From positions 2,046,001 through 2,110,000 of the forward strand of contig CBDIDH010000001.1 in assembly GCA_965277595.1 (NCBI GenBank): a stretch of 64,000 nt of DNA, given 5' to 3'. Origin of the DNA: CBDIDH01 sp965277595. Its GTDB lineage: Bacteria > Planctomycetota > Planctomycetia > Isosphaerales > Isosphaeraceae. Under the pieces are notes generated by a model. That model ran no database searches, was not told where the DNA came from, and was given only the letters and a program-made list of their open reading frames with translations. The translations under genes were made by a program, and so were the position numbers. Below, piece after piece: positions 25,964-34,647 of the stretch (within the stretch, counting starts at the first letter, position 1; every line of letters begins with the position of its first letter).

Positions 25964-27268
25964 CTATTGAGGGTCTCGGGCCTGTCGGAGACGAGAGAAG
26001 AGCTGGCTGTAGGGAGCGAACTCGTGCTGAGCCTCGGCGCGGACGCCGGAGTGACCGGAAAGGCGCGCGGAGGGATCTTCGTCAGGATCAAGCTCGGCGG
26101 AGGTCCCAGGAACCGGGAGGCGACTCTCGTCGAGAGTGGACGACTCGCCTTGCGGTGAATTTGTCAGCGGTTCGCGGCCCTGGCTGTGGGCCCATTCCGT
26201 CCAGGCTTGTAGCGCGGCGTAGTGGTCGTTGATGACCTCAACGCCTTGCGCCGGAGTGGAGGCGTCGGCGAGTCGATCGGCGGTTGCCAATGACCGGCGG
26301 GAGGAAGTCCTGTTCAGGTCGGACGCTTCGTCGTCCGGCTCGGATGCCTCGGTCGGTTCCCAGCCGACCTCGATCATCCCTTCCGACATTCTGAGAGGCG
26401 GCTTGCCGGCGGCAATCGGCGCGACCTCGTAATCGGGAAGGCGGGCGGAGACGGGGGGTTCCTGAGGGGCGACCTCGACCCCCTTCGGTCTGGCGGGCAT
26501 CGCGGAGAATGATTCTGGACGATTTGGCAGCGCCGAGGGAGACTGCGGTCTGACCTGAATGGCCTGGCGAATCTTTCGGGGGTTTCCCGAGCAGTCGCGG
26601 TGAAGAAGTTCCACAACCTCCTCGTCCCACTCGTGTTCGGGATCGAACTGGCCAAGCCAGATCTTGAACTCATCGACACCCAGCGGCTTGAGGTGAACCT
26701 TCGCCTCGAACCGCGATTGAAGCGCCGCGAAGGCGCGGGTGGTCATGCGCTGGCCCAACGCGGTCTGACCGACCAGCACGAGGCCCGCGAAGGCCGAGGC
26801 GTCGCCGAGCCGGTTTCCCAGGACGCGAAGTTCTTCGAGCAGACCGGCCGAGGCATTCTGGCCTTCATCGAGGATCAAGGCGCAAGAGAAGCCGTCGGCG
26901 GCACTTTCGGCGAGAAGGGTCGACAGGCGAGCGCGGGCTTCCGTCGGATCGCCGGAAACCTCGACGCCGAGGGCGTGGACGATCAGGCGGTGCAGGTCGG
27001 CCTCGGCGATCGCCGGGCTAAGGTCGATCGAAACCCAGCGCCATGAGGCGGGAAAGGTCTCGACGAGCCGATCCACCAACCAGGTCTTGCCGACACCCGG
27101 CTCGCCGGTCAGAAGCACCGGGCCTCCTCGCCGTTCAATGGCCGAGGCAAGCGCGGAGATTGCGTCGGCACGGCTCGGCAGGACGTATTCCTCGGCAAGG
27201 CCGAGATCCGCCTCTGTGCGATCCAACCACCTGGCGGCCTTAGCTCGGTCCATCGGCGTGCCTTTCAT
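25964..27268 (-). CDS. ExeA/GspA-like AAA ATPase
   Basis: The 434-residue protein has an N-terminal AAA domain with Walker A GEPGVGKT, Walker B CALILDEGQNAS, sensor-like LVLVGQ and a C-terminal helical lid ending in GNPRKIRQAI. This layout is that of ExeA/MshM ATPases of type II secretion and pilus systems and of TniB-like transposition ATPases. No pilus, secretion or transposase gene is next to it, so the role is open. After residue about 275 comes a 160-residue Pro/Ser/Glu-rich tail with no domain, unusual for the family. The start is taken at MKGTPMDR (27268) with GAGAGAAG upstream; 27253 and 27295 are alternatives. Confidence 0.75.
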   Translation of the reverse strand: MKGTPMDRAKAARWLDRTEADLGLAEEYVLPSRADAISALASAIERRGGPVLLTGEPGVGKTWLVDRLVETFPASWRWVSIDLSPAIAEADLHRLIVHALGVEVSGDPTEARARLSTLLAESAADGFSCALILDEGQNASAGLLEELRVLGNRLGDASAFAGLVLVGQTALGQRMTTRAFAALQSRFEAKVHLKPLGVDEFKIWLGQFDPEHEWDEEVVELLHRDCSGNPRKIRQAIQVRPQSPSALPNRPESFSAMPARPKGVEVAPQEPPVSARLPDYEVAPIAAGKPPLRMSEGMIEVGWEPTEASEPDDEASDLNRTSSRRSLATADRLADASTPAQGVEVINDHYAALQAWTEWAHSQGREPLTNSPQGESSTLDESRLPVPGTSAELDPDEDPSARLSGHSGVRAEAQHEFAPYSQLFSRLRQARDPQ

Positions 27269-27434
27269 CCGAACTTCTCTCGCAAAGTCGCTCAAGTTCC
27301 GGCCGTCACCGGGCGCGACATCGAACGTATCCAGGGTGGATTGAGTCGCGTCGCCTTACTCCTTGCTACTATCGGTGAGGCCCCTTCGCGGCTTGACACC
27401 GATCGATCCGACGCGGCGCAACCGATGACCGAAG

Positions 27435-27463
27435 TTGCTCGGCAGGTTCGTCTTTGCTAAACT
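27435..27463 (+). promoter_or_regulatory. Candidate promoter of the protein kinase gene
   Basis: TTGCTC (27435-27440), 17 bases, then TAAACT (27458-27463), about 100 bases before the kinase start. Each box is only a partial match, in a divergent region between the ATPase and the kinase. Confidence 0.25.
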
Positions 27464-27563
27464 TTAACGAGCAAACGGGGTGAGGCGAGCGACGGTCCCA
27501 AAGTGTGGTCGGTTTGTCTGAACCCACCGCGAGCGGACGACCGATCCGGGAGAGATCGTTCTC

Positions 27564-28448
27564 GTGACAACCGCCAGTGAAGATAAGATCGGTGGCTTTC
27601 GGTTCGTTCGGACGATCCACCCCGGCGCGACCTCCATCGTCATGGAAGTCGTTCAGGAGTCGACCGGGCGTCGGTTCGCCTTGAAACAGCTCAATGCCTC
27701 ACGCGCCGGCGAGAAATCAGAGCGCAACGCGTTCGCGTTCGAGGCCAAGCTCGGCATGGCGCTCCGGCATCCAAACCTCGTCCACGTTCATGAATACATC
27801 CGCGACCCGCAGCAGCCGTATTTCATCATGGATCTTTTTCCGTCGATCCACATGAAGTTGCCGATCGCGCGTCCGGCTGTTTATCCGATGCCTGTTGCCC
27901 AGCTTCATAAGATCCTCACGCAGTCGGCCCTGGCCCTTCAGTACATGCACGATAAAGGGTGGGTCCATCGCGACGTTAAGCCCGAGAATGTCCTGGTCAG
28001 CAAGGGGGGCGACGTCCGCGTTGTCGATTATGCGCTCGCGATGAAGCCGTACTCGCTCGTGAAGTTGATGTTCACGCGCAAGGCTCCGCGACAGGGAACC
28101 CCAAGCTACATGTCTCCCGAGCAGATCCGCGAAATGCCCCCCTTGCCGTCCGCCGATATTTATAGTTTTGGTGTCACCTGTTATGAGATCGCCTGTGGTC
28201 GGCCCCCGTTTCGCGCCAACTCGCAAACGGAACTCTTGAAGAAACACCTGAACGAAAAACCGCTGCCGCTGACGGTGCACAACAAGGAAATCACCAAGGA
28301 ATTTAATGATCTGATTCTGCGGATGATCAGCAAGCAACCCAAGGACCGGCCCGAGGACCTTCGCGAATTCCTCGGCAAGTTTCGGGGAACCCGGATCTAC
28401 TCGACCGACCCCGACCCGCTCACGCAACGCGACGATAGCCAGGGCTGA
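27564..28448 (+). CDS. Serine/threonine protein kinase (Hanks type)
   Basis: The 294-residue protein is almost only a kinase domain. The ATP lysine is K41 in FALKQL, the catalytic loop reads VHRDVKPENVLV, and the activation segment ends in GTPSYMSPEQIR with DIYSFGVTCYEIACGRPPF after it. Two features deviate: the glycine loop is poor (HPGATS), and the metal-binding DFG reads DYA (VVDYALA), keeping only the Asp. The protein has no membrane segment or sensor domain, so it is a soluble kinase. Activity is plausible because Lys, HRD Asp and the DFG Asp are kept. It starts with GTG and precedes accA by 77 bases. Confidence 0.88.
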   Translation: MTTASEDKIGGFRFVRTIHPGATSIVMEVVQESTGRRFALKQLNASRAGEKSERNAFAFEAKLGMALRHPNLVHVHEYIRDPQQPYFIMDLFPSIHMKLPIARPAVYPMPVAQLHKILTQSALALQYMHDKGWVHRDVKPENVLVSKGGDVRVVDYALAMKPYSLVKLMFTRKAPRQGTPSYMSPEQIREMPPLPSADIYSFGVTCYEIACGRPPFRANSQTELLKKHLNEKPLPLTVHNKEITKEFNDLILRMISKQPKDRPEDLREFLGKFRGTRIYSTDPDPLTQRDDSQG

Positions 28449-28525
28449 GCGTCGGCCTTGCGATTCGTTGAAGATTTCCGATTCTTGAACTGTCACGTTC
28501 CGTCGAATCAAGGACGGTTTGGCCC

Positions 28526-29539
28526 ATGCAGAGCCCGAACGAGCACCGACTTCCCTTCGAAGCGCCCATCTACGAGATGGAATCGCGCCTCGCGGAGATG
28601 GAAGCCCAGTACTCAAAGAACAAGTCCCTCGCCGACTCCACCGTCTTCGCCGAGCAGATCCGCCGCCTCCGCCGCGAAATCGCCGCCCTGAAACGGACGA
28701 TCTACGCCAACCTCGAAGCCGCCCAGACGGTCCTCGTCTCCCGGCACCCCAGGCGACCGCAAACGCGCGATTACATCGAGCTGATCTTCGACCAGTTCCT
28801 CGAACTCCACGGCGATCGCGCCATTGGCAACGACAAGGCGGTCGTGACCGGAATGGCCCACCTCGGCGACCAGAAGGTCATGGTGATCGGCCATCAAAAA
28901 GGAAAGAACCTCGCCGAGCGAACCGCCTGCAACTTCGGCTGCGCCCATCCCGAAGGTTACCGCAAGGCGCTCCACAAGATGCGCACCGCGGCCAAGTTCG
29001 GTCTGCCGATCATCACCTTCATCGACACCCCCGGCGCCTATCCGGGAATCGCCGCCGAGGAGCGCGGACAGGCCGCGATCATCGCCGAGAACCTGATGGC
29101 GATGAGCCAGATCGACACGCCGATCGTCTGCGTCGTGATCGGCGAGGGAGGCTCGGGAGGCGCGCTCGGCATCGGCATCGGCGACAAGGTGGCGATGCTC
29201 GAACACGCCTATTACTCGGTGATCAGCCCCGAAGGGTGCGCCACGATCCTCTGGAAATCGAACGAGCACTGGCCGAAGGCCGCGGAGGCCCTGCGAATGA
29301 CCGGGCGCCATCTGCTCCGCTTCGGTGTCGTCGATGAGGTCATTCCCGAGCCCGACGGCGGCGCCCACCGCGATCATCGCGAGGCCGCGTCGAACCTGAA
29401 ATCCTTCTTGATTCGCTCCTTCCGCGAGATTGCCGAACTGCCTCGCGAAAGGCTCCTCGATCGCCGCTACGAGAAGTTTCGCAAGATCGGTGTTTTTCTC
29501 GAAGGCGTCGCGCCGACGAATGGCCAGGCGGAGCTTTGA
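28526..29539 (+). CDS. accA: Acetyl-CoA carboxylase carboxyltransferase, alpha subunit
   Basis: The 337-residue protein is the alpha half of the carboxyltransferase that makes malonyl-CoA for fatty acid synthesis. It has the N-terminal helical region (EAPIYEMESRLAEME), HPRRPQTRDYIELIFDQFLELHGDR, and the crotonase-like active site with FIDTPGAYPGIAAEERGQ and the oxyanion-loop glycines GEGGSGGALGIG. Length is normal for AccA (about 320). The beta subunit (accD) is elsewhere. It follows the kinase gene on the same strand. Confidence 0.96.
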   Translation: MQSPNEHRLPFEAPIYEMESRLAEMEAQYSKNKSLADSTVFAEQIRRLRREIAALKRTIYANLEAAQTVLVSRHPRRPQTRDYIELIFDQFLELHGDRAIGNDKAVVTGMAHLGDQKVMVIGHQKGKNLAERTACNFGCAHPEGYRKALHKMRTAAKFGLPIITFIDTPGAYPGIAAEERGQAAIIAENLMAMSQIDTPIVCVVIGEGGSGGALGIGIGDKVAMLEHAYYSVISPEGCATILWKSNEHWPKAAEALRMTGRHLLRFGVVDEVIPEPDGGAHRDHREAASNLKSFLIRSFREIAELPRERLLDRRYEKFRKIGVFLEGVAPTNGQAEL

Positions 29540-29588
29540 GACGGGTCGTTGAAACGACCAGGGGCTCGCCCGGTCGCGCTTGTCAAAA

Positions 29589-29822
29589 GGATTGCAAAGT
29601 CAGCCTCTTCGATGACCAATGGCCGATGACCAAAGGCCAATAGGGTTTTTGCGAATTAGGGGCTGTTTTTGACGCAAGGCCAAAGGCCAAGGGACAGATT
29701 TTTCCTTTTGTCCCATGTTCTTCCGCCCTATGACCTTACCGCGATTACGCAACAATCCTGATGGCCAAAAGGCCGAATTCGTCGGTCATTGGCCATCGGT
29801 CATCGGGACTTTGCAATTCTCC
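29589..29822. repeat. Long form of the heptamer inverted-repeat family
   Basis: This 234-base element has outer ends GGATTGCAAAGTC (29589-29601) and GACTTTGCAATTCTCC (29807-29822). Inside are heptamer arms (GATGACCAATGGCCGATGACC facing GGTCATTGGCCATCGGTCATC) and an inner stem around TTTTTGCGAATTAGG / ATTACGCAACAATCC and GGGACAG / TTTTGTCCC. The whole can fold into one long imperfect hairpin. It is less GC-rich than its surroundings and has no open frame. It shares its interior with the two copies at 43981-44479. Confidence 0.85.
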
Positions 29823-29830
29823 TGTCTCGC

Positions 29831-29859
29831 TTGACCTCGGCCTTTGATTTTGCTATCTG
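29831..29859 (+). promoter_or_regulatory. Candidate promoter of the glycosyltransferase genes
   Basis: TTGACC (29831-29836), 17 bases, then TATCTG (29854-29859) preceded by TGC as in an extended -10 box. It lies just after the long repeat and about 70 bases before the glycosyltransferase start. Confidence 0.4.
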
Positions 29860-29931
29860 TCGGCTCACGACGCCCCCCCCGGATTCAAGGATGAACCGCG
29901 ACGCGGCCCTCGCGTCCACCGAGGTGGCTTC

Positions 29932-31047
29932 ATGGTCGCACGGAAGATCGCCTACCTGACCCCGCTCTATTTTGACGCGGGCTCCTGTCTCGGAGGCGGC
30001 GAACGATTCCCCACGAACCTCGCCCGAGGCGTCGCCGAAAGTTCGGCCGGGGGGTTCGAGGTTGAACTGATCTCGTTCTCCAATGCCCCTTCGGTCCGAC
30101 AGATCTTTCCAGGCGTCACGCTCCGCCTCCTGACCGCCTCCGGCCGGCCCAGAAATCCGCTCGACGTCGTCTCCTGGGAGCTTCCCGGCGCTCTCGCCGA
30201 CGCGGACCTCGTTCATATCCATCAGGTTTACACGCGCTGTTCCGAGGTTGGTTTGCTCGTCGCCCGGCAGCAGCGCAAGCCCGTCTGCGTCACCGATCAT
30301 GGTGGGGTGTCGAGCCCCCTGGTCAAGCAACTCGGCATCCTGAGTCTGGTGGACCTGATCATCGCCCAGTCCGATTTTGGGGCGTCGCTCTATCAGACCA
30401 GCACCCCGTTGACTGTCATCAAAGGGGGCGTCGACGCGACCCGGTTCACCCCGTCGCCTGTTCCGGTCAAGCGTGATCGCGTGCTTTACGTCGGCCGGTT
30501 GCTCCCTCACAAAGGGATTGACCGCCTGATCACCGCCTTGCCCAGCGAACTGCCGCTGACCGTCTGCGGCCGACCCTATCACCCGGCCTATTTTGAGCGC
30601 CTGCGTTCCCTGGCCGAGGGGAAACGCGTGGAATTCATCACCGATGCCGATGATGCGCGGATTCTTGATCTTTATCGAAGGGCCTGGGTGAACGTCCTTC
30701 CCTCGGTTCATGTTGATTGCTACGGAATTACTCACGAGGCTCCCGAACTGATGGGGTTCACGCTCCTTGAAGCGAGCGCCTGCGGCACGCCCGCGGTCTG
30801 TTCGCGGGTCGCGGCCATGCCCGAGTTTGTCCACGACGGCGAGACTGGCTTCGTTTTTGACGACCTCTCCGGCCTCTCGCAAATTTTGCGACGCCTTGCG
30901 AGCGAGCCGGGCCTGGCCGACCGCCTGGGCGCCAATGGACGTCGGGTCGTCGACCGAGAATTCGATTATCGAGTGGCGGGGGCGAAGCTCGCCGAGGTGT
31001 ATGACCGGCTGATCGCACAGGCGGCGGCTTCGGAGATCGCGGCGTGA
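29932..31047 (+). CDS. Glycosyltransferase, GT4 family (GT-B fold)
   Basis: The 371-residue protein has the retaining GT-B fold of GT4. The N-terminal domain has a Gly-rich acceptor loop (DAGSCLGGGERFPTNLA). The donor domain has VLYVGRLLPHKGIDRLI and the nucleotide-sugar motif GFTLLEASACGTPAVCSRVAAMPEFV, where the two Glu-spaced residues bind the sugar nucleotide. It is likely cytoplasmic or membrane-associated and adds a sugar to a polysaccharide or lipid; substrate is not readable. A GAGGTGG site precedes the ATG. Its end overlaps the next glycosyltransferase gene by four bases (GTGA). Confidence 0.9.
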   Translation: MVARKIAYLTPLYFDAGSCLGGGERFPTNLARGVAESSAGGFEVELISFSNAPSVRQIFPGVTLRLLTASGRPRNPLDVVSWELPGALADADLVHIHQVYTRCSEVGLLVARQQRKPVCVTDHGGVSSPLVKQLGILSLVDLIIAQSDFGASLYQTSTPLTVIKGGVDATRFTPSPVPVKRDRVLYVGRLLPHKGIDRLITALPSELPLTVCGRPYHPAYFERLRSLAEGKRVEFITDADDARILDLYRRAWVNVLPSVHVDCYGITHEAPELMGFTLLEASACGTPAVCSRVAAMPEFVHDGETGFVFDDLSGLSQILRRLASEPGLADRLGANGRRVVDREFDYRVAGAKLAEVYDRLIAQAAASEIAA

Positions 31048-32321
31048 ATGTCCTCGTGCTCACGAACCTTTACCCCCCCGACACCATCGGCGGCTATGAG
31101 CTTGGCTGCAAGCAGGCCGTCGAGGCGCTCCGCGCGCGTGGCCATGAGGTGACGGTCTTGACGTCGGTGCCGCGAACCCCCGTGGCGTCGTCGGAGAACG
31201 TGATCCGCGCGCTGAAATTGACCGACCTCTGGGATTTTTATTCCGATGCCCACAGCACCGAGGTTGCGATCCGGCTCAGGGAATCGGAAGCCTTTCAGGT
31301 CAACGCCTTTAATGTTCACGCCTTGCTCGCGGCGATTGAAGAGTTTCAGCCCGACGTGGTTTATGCCTGGATGCTCGTCGGCATTGGCGGCCTGGGCCTG
31401 ATGGCGGCTTTGCATCACCTGCGTCTTCCCTGGGTCTGGCACCTGATGGACGAGGTCCCCGCCAAGCTCTGCACGCTCTTTTATCGGGTTCAGCCCCAAC
31501 TCGCCGCCGAATTTACCAGGCAGTTTCAGGGGACGTACCTCGCGTGCAGTCAGCGCCTGGTTGATCAGATCGAGGAGGCGGGAATCGGCCTGAAGGATCG
31601 CGTCGAGGTCGTCCCGAACTGGGTGACCGGCCCGGGTCCCGAGCCTCGCCGGGCCTTCGACCGCGACCGACCGCTTCGAATCGTCACCGCCGCCGCGGTG
31701 ATCGACCCAAATTATGATAAGGGAATTGATATCCTGATTCGAGCCGCGGCCTTGCTTCGCGAACGCAACGTCGGCGACTTTTTTCTGGATATCTATGGAA
31801 AAGTCACTGATGGCTCGTATGGCGACCTGATCCGGGCGCTTGGCCTGGCCGATCGGGTCCGCCTCGTGGGAAGTCTCAAGCAGGCCGAACTGCTGGAACG
31901 GTATGACGATTACGACGTTTTTGCCTTTCCCGGTCGAACCGACGAGCCCTTTGGATTCGCGCCTCTCGAAGCACTCGGGCGCGGCTGCGTCCCGGTGATT
32001 CACCGACTCTGCGGCGCGGCCGAGTGGCTGGTTCACGGGGTCCATTGCCTCAAGGTCGCACGCGATGAGCGGTCGTTCGCTGATGCCTTCGGCCTGATCC
32101 TTGACGGCGCGGTGGCTCTTGAGCCGCTTTCGCGTCGAGGGGCGTTGGCCGTCTGGCGAGACTTTCATCTGGATGGCCTGATTTCGCGAATCGAAGGCAG
32201 CTTGTTGAACGCGTCGCGGCGGCCAAGGACCGGCGCCGGATCGCCCGACGAGGCGTATCGCCTGGCCGTGCTCGCCGAGAAATTGACGTCGCTGTTCCTG
32301 CAAGAACCGTTTGCCGCCTGA
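31044..32321 (+). CDS. Glycosyltransferase, GT4 family (second)
   Basis: The 425-residue protein is another GT-B enzyme: N-terminal NLYPPDTIGGYELGCKQAVEALRARGHEV, acceptor-side segment LPWVWHLMDEVPAKL, and the donor motif DVFAFPGRTDEPFGFAPLEALGRGCVPV with a conserved EPFGFAPLEA Glu pair. It starts with GTG overlapping the previous stop, so both enzymes are translated together and probably act on the same glycan. The next gene encodes a coiled-coil protein. This is likely a small surface-polysaccharide unit, which is inference from neighbours. Confidence 0.9.
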   Translation: MNVLVLTNLYPPDTIGGYELGCKQAVEALRARGHEVTVLTSVPRTPVASSENVIRALKLTDLWDFYSDAHSTEVAIRLRESEAFQVNAFNVHALLAAIEEFQPDVVYAWMLVGIGGLGLMAALHHLRLPWVWHLMDEVPAKLCTLFYRVQPQLAAEFTRQFQGTYLACSQRLVDQIEEAGIGLKDRVEVVPNWVTGPGPEPRRAFDRDRPLRIVTAAAVIDPNYDKGIDILIRAAALLRERNVGDFFLDIYGKVTDGSYGDLIRALGLADRVRLVGSLKQAELLERYDDYDVFAFPGRTDEPFGFAPLEALGRGCVPVIHRLCGAAEWLVHGVHCLKVARDERSFADAFGLILDGAVALEPLSRRGALAVWRDFHLDGLISRIEGSLLNASRRPRTGAGSPDEAYRLAVLAEKLTSLFLQEPFAA

Positions 32322-32372
32322 TCAGACCTGATCTGATCTGATCTGATCTGACCCAACCTGATCCGACCTGAC
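32321..32372 (+). repeat. CTGAT pentamer tandem repeat
   Basis: Right at the stop codon of the second glycosyltransferase begins a run of CTGAT units (four perfect in a row near 32330-32350) with degenerate units ACCTGA on both sides, ending just before the next start. It separates two genes of the same strand and may be prone to length change, altering their spacing. Confidence 0.7.
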
Positions 32373-32387
32373 CGCGAGGCCCGAACC

Positions 32388-33356
32388 GTGAGCGCACTTC
32401 AGTTTTACGACGCAGGTTGCGAATCCGGGGATGGCACGGGCACCGTGGTTCTCGCGGCGCGCCGCGGCCTTAGGAAGTTGCTTCGGCCTTCCTTTGTCCG
32501 GCTGGTTGAGATCCTCAACAGTCTCGTCGCGCGGATCGAACGCGCCGAGGGGCAGATCGCGGCGGGTCTTGGACTCCTGGATCATGCCCAGATCCGTCTC
32601 GACGGCACGGAGCGACAGGGTGAGATTCTTGAAAAACGAACCCAGGGCCTCGCCGCTCATCTCGCCGGCCTGAACGAGGAGCATAACGCGGTTCAGGCTT
32701 TGGTGAAGAACCTTTGCCCGCGCGTGGATGATCTGGAATCGGAGATCCAGGCCGGGAAGGTTCGCCTCGGCCGGTCGGATGTCTTGATCGACGTCAGCCT
32801 CGGGAAAATTGATTCCATCGGCGCCCGGATCGACGCCGCCGAGACCCGGCTCGCCCCGACCGAGCGCCTGACCGAGATCCTCGACACACGAACCCACGGC
32901 CTCGCCGCGCATCTTGCCGGGCTCAATGAGGAACACCTCGCCTTGCAAGCCGATCTGCGGAATCTCTCTCCGAAGGTCGCCGCCGCCGAGTCGCGTCTTG
33001 CCTCGTTTGACTGGCATGTCGGCGTTCTTCACCCCAGAACGGAGGGGCTCGCCGCCCACCTCGAAGGACTCAGCAACGACCATCGCGCCCTTTACACCGA
33101 GATGCAAGCGCGGATCGTTCAGCTTACCGAATTGACCGAGACCATCTCCAACCTTGGCCGCCGACAGTGCGAGCTTGACGATAAACTTCAGGCGATGCGG
33201 GCACTCCACTGGGACCATATTGCCCTCACCCGCCGCCTCGCGGTGATCGAGGATCTTCTCTTCGTCCGTGCCTCGACGGCCGACGAGCCTGATAACCGCC
33301 CCTCGTTGCCCTTTCCGGGTCTGGAAGGGGATGAGGCTCGTTCTCGGGTCGGCTGA
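32388..33356 (+). CDS. Coiled-coil protein with three internal repeats
   Basis: The 322-residue protein is mostly long helices with heptad spacing. A module of about 28 residues recurs three times: RTQGLAAHLAGLNEEHNAV (about residue 86), RTHGLAAHLAGLNEEHLAL (about 168) and RTEGLAAHLEGLSNDHRAL (about 222), each followed by a predicted coil. There is no signal peptide or membrane helix. Coiled-coil partners of glycosyltransferases can set glycan length or hold complexes; the tight link with two such genes upstream suggests this, but it is inference. It starts with GTG. Confidence 0.7.
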   Translation: MSALQFYDAGCESGDGTGTVVLAARRGLRKLLRPSFVRLVEILNSLVARIERAEGQIAAGLGLLDHAQIRLDGTERQGEILEKRTQGLAAHLAGLNEEHNAVQALVKNLCPRVDDLESEIQAGKVRLGRSDVLIDVSLGKIDSIGARIDAAETRLAPTERLTEILDTRTHGLAAHLAGLNEEHLALQADLRNLSPKVAAAESRLASFDWHVGVLHPRTEGLAAHLEGLSNDHRALYTEMQARIVQLTELTETISNLGRRQCELDDKLQAMRALHWDHIALTRRLAVIEDLLFVRASTADEPDNRPSLPFPGLEGDEARSRVG

Positions 33357-33431
33357 TCGGTTTGACGAGAAGGCGCGTCTTTCGTCGGTCTCCCCGAGCT
33401 GGTCGGGTCCAGGGCTGTTTCCTTATCAATT

Positions 33432-33546
33432 GATGACCGATGACCGAGAACCGATGACCGAAAAAAGGTTGGCAAGGTCCTTGCTCATCTTTCCTGTTTT
33501 CGAATTTTCTTCGGTCATCGGTCATCGGTCCTTGGTCATCGGTTAT
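33432..33546. repeat. Heptamer inverted repeat before the ThuA gene
   Basis: The left arm has ATGACCGATGACCGAGAACC then GATGACCGAAAAAA; the right arm has TTCTTCGGTCATCGGTCATC then GGTCCTTGGTCATCGG. The arms are nearly perfect complements with a loop of about 45 bases, so the RNA would form a stable hairpin. It lies between two plus-strand genes. Confidence 0.8.
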
Positions 33547-33710
33547 TCCCGAGAAGGAAACGACCCCGCGGTCGGGTCGCAGCCCCCTTTGCCTTGGCAT
33601 GAAACCGTGGCAAGATGGCGGGCACTGACTCTTTCCGTGATCTTCGCGGCGCGAGGCCGTGGAGATCGACCGACCTGACCAGATTCGAACCGTTGCGGAG
33701 ATTCGCACCC

Positions 33711-34589
33711 ATGTCGTTGTCTTTGAACCGCCGACAGATGCTTCTGGCCACCGGTGCCGCGATGCTCGGCGCCGGGCCGATCGGGCGGACCCTGGGTGCC
33801 GACAAAGGCCCCGCCAAGAAAGTCCTTTTCTTCACCAAGAGCTCGGGCTTTCAGCACTCGGTGATCACCCGCAAAGGCGACCGCCTCAGCCACGCCGAGC
33901 AGATCTTGACCGATCTTGGCAAGGAACACGGTATCGAGGTTGTCGCCTCCAAGGACGGCACCCTTTTTGATCCCGACCAGATTGGCCAGTGGGACGCCTT
34001 CGCCTTTGAGACCACCGGCGACCTGACCACCGAAGGGGGCCATCACGACGGCAAGCCCATGTCGAAGGATGGCAAGAAAGCTTTCCTCGACGCCATCGCA
34101 GGGGGCAAGGGGTTCGTCGGCATGCACTGCGCGACCGACACCTTTCACAGCGGCAAGGAACTCGACCCGTACATCAAGATGATCGGCGGCGAGTTCATCA
34201 CCCACGGCGCCCAGCAGGTCGCCAAGCTGATCGTCACCGATCCCGACTTCCCCGGCGCTCGCGCTTTCGGTTCCACGTTCGAGATCAACGACGAGTGGTA
34301 CGCCCTCAAGAACCTGGCTGATAACCTTCACGTGATTATCGCCCACGATACCGCCGAGATGAAGGGGGGCATGTACCAGCGGCCCAACTTCCCCGAAACC
34401 TGGGCGCGGATGCACGACAAGGGCCGCGTCTTCTACACGTCAATGGGCCACCGCGAAGACGTCTGGGCCAACCCGCTTTACCAGGGGCTTCTCCTCGGCG
34501 CCCTCAACTGGGCCACCGGCAAGGTTGACTTCAGCGCCGAGCCGAACGTCGGCAAGGTCACTCCCGGTTACGCCACCGTCGGCAAGTAA
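33711..34589 (+). CDS. ThuA domain protein, Tat-type signal
   Basis: The 292-residue protein begins with a twin-arginine-like leader (LNRRQMLLATGAAMLGAG), so it is probably exported folded. The mature part is a ThuA-like class I glutamine-amidotransferase fold (KKVLFFTKSSGFQHS, FETTGDL, GKGFVGMHCATDTF, GRVFYTSMGHRED), a family linked to trehalose or keto-sugar use and very common in Planctomycetes. The exact substrate is not known. ATG 33711 is chosen since it begins the signal; an upstream frame extends 32 codons. It converges with the amidohydrolase gene. Confidence 0.88.
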   Translation: MSLSLNRRQMLLATGAAMLGAGPIGRTLGADKGPAKKVLFFTKSSGFQHSVITRKGDRLSHAEQILTDLGKEHGIEVVASKDGTLFDPDQIGQWDAFAFETTGDLTTEGGHHDGKPMSKDGKKAFLDAIAGGKGFVGMHCATDTFHSGKELDPYIKMIGGEFITHGAQQVAKLIVTDPDFPGARAFGSTFEINDEWYALKNLADNLHVIIAHDTAEMKGGMYQRPNFPETWARMHDKGRVFYTSMGHREDVWANPLYQGLLLGALNWATGKVDFSAEPNVGKVTPGYATVGK

Positions 34590-34647
34590 CCGAGCGTCTG
34601 ACAGGACGTCGGGCGCGCCTTGATGAAGGCCCCCGACGTCTGCGTCT

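Noticed and set aside
25849..26232. Plus-strand 127-codon basic frame
   Set aside because: It overlaps the ExeA-like gene on the other strand and is almost only Arg, Thr and Gly codons.
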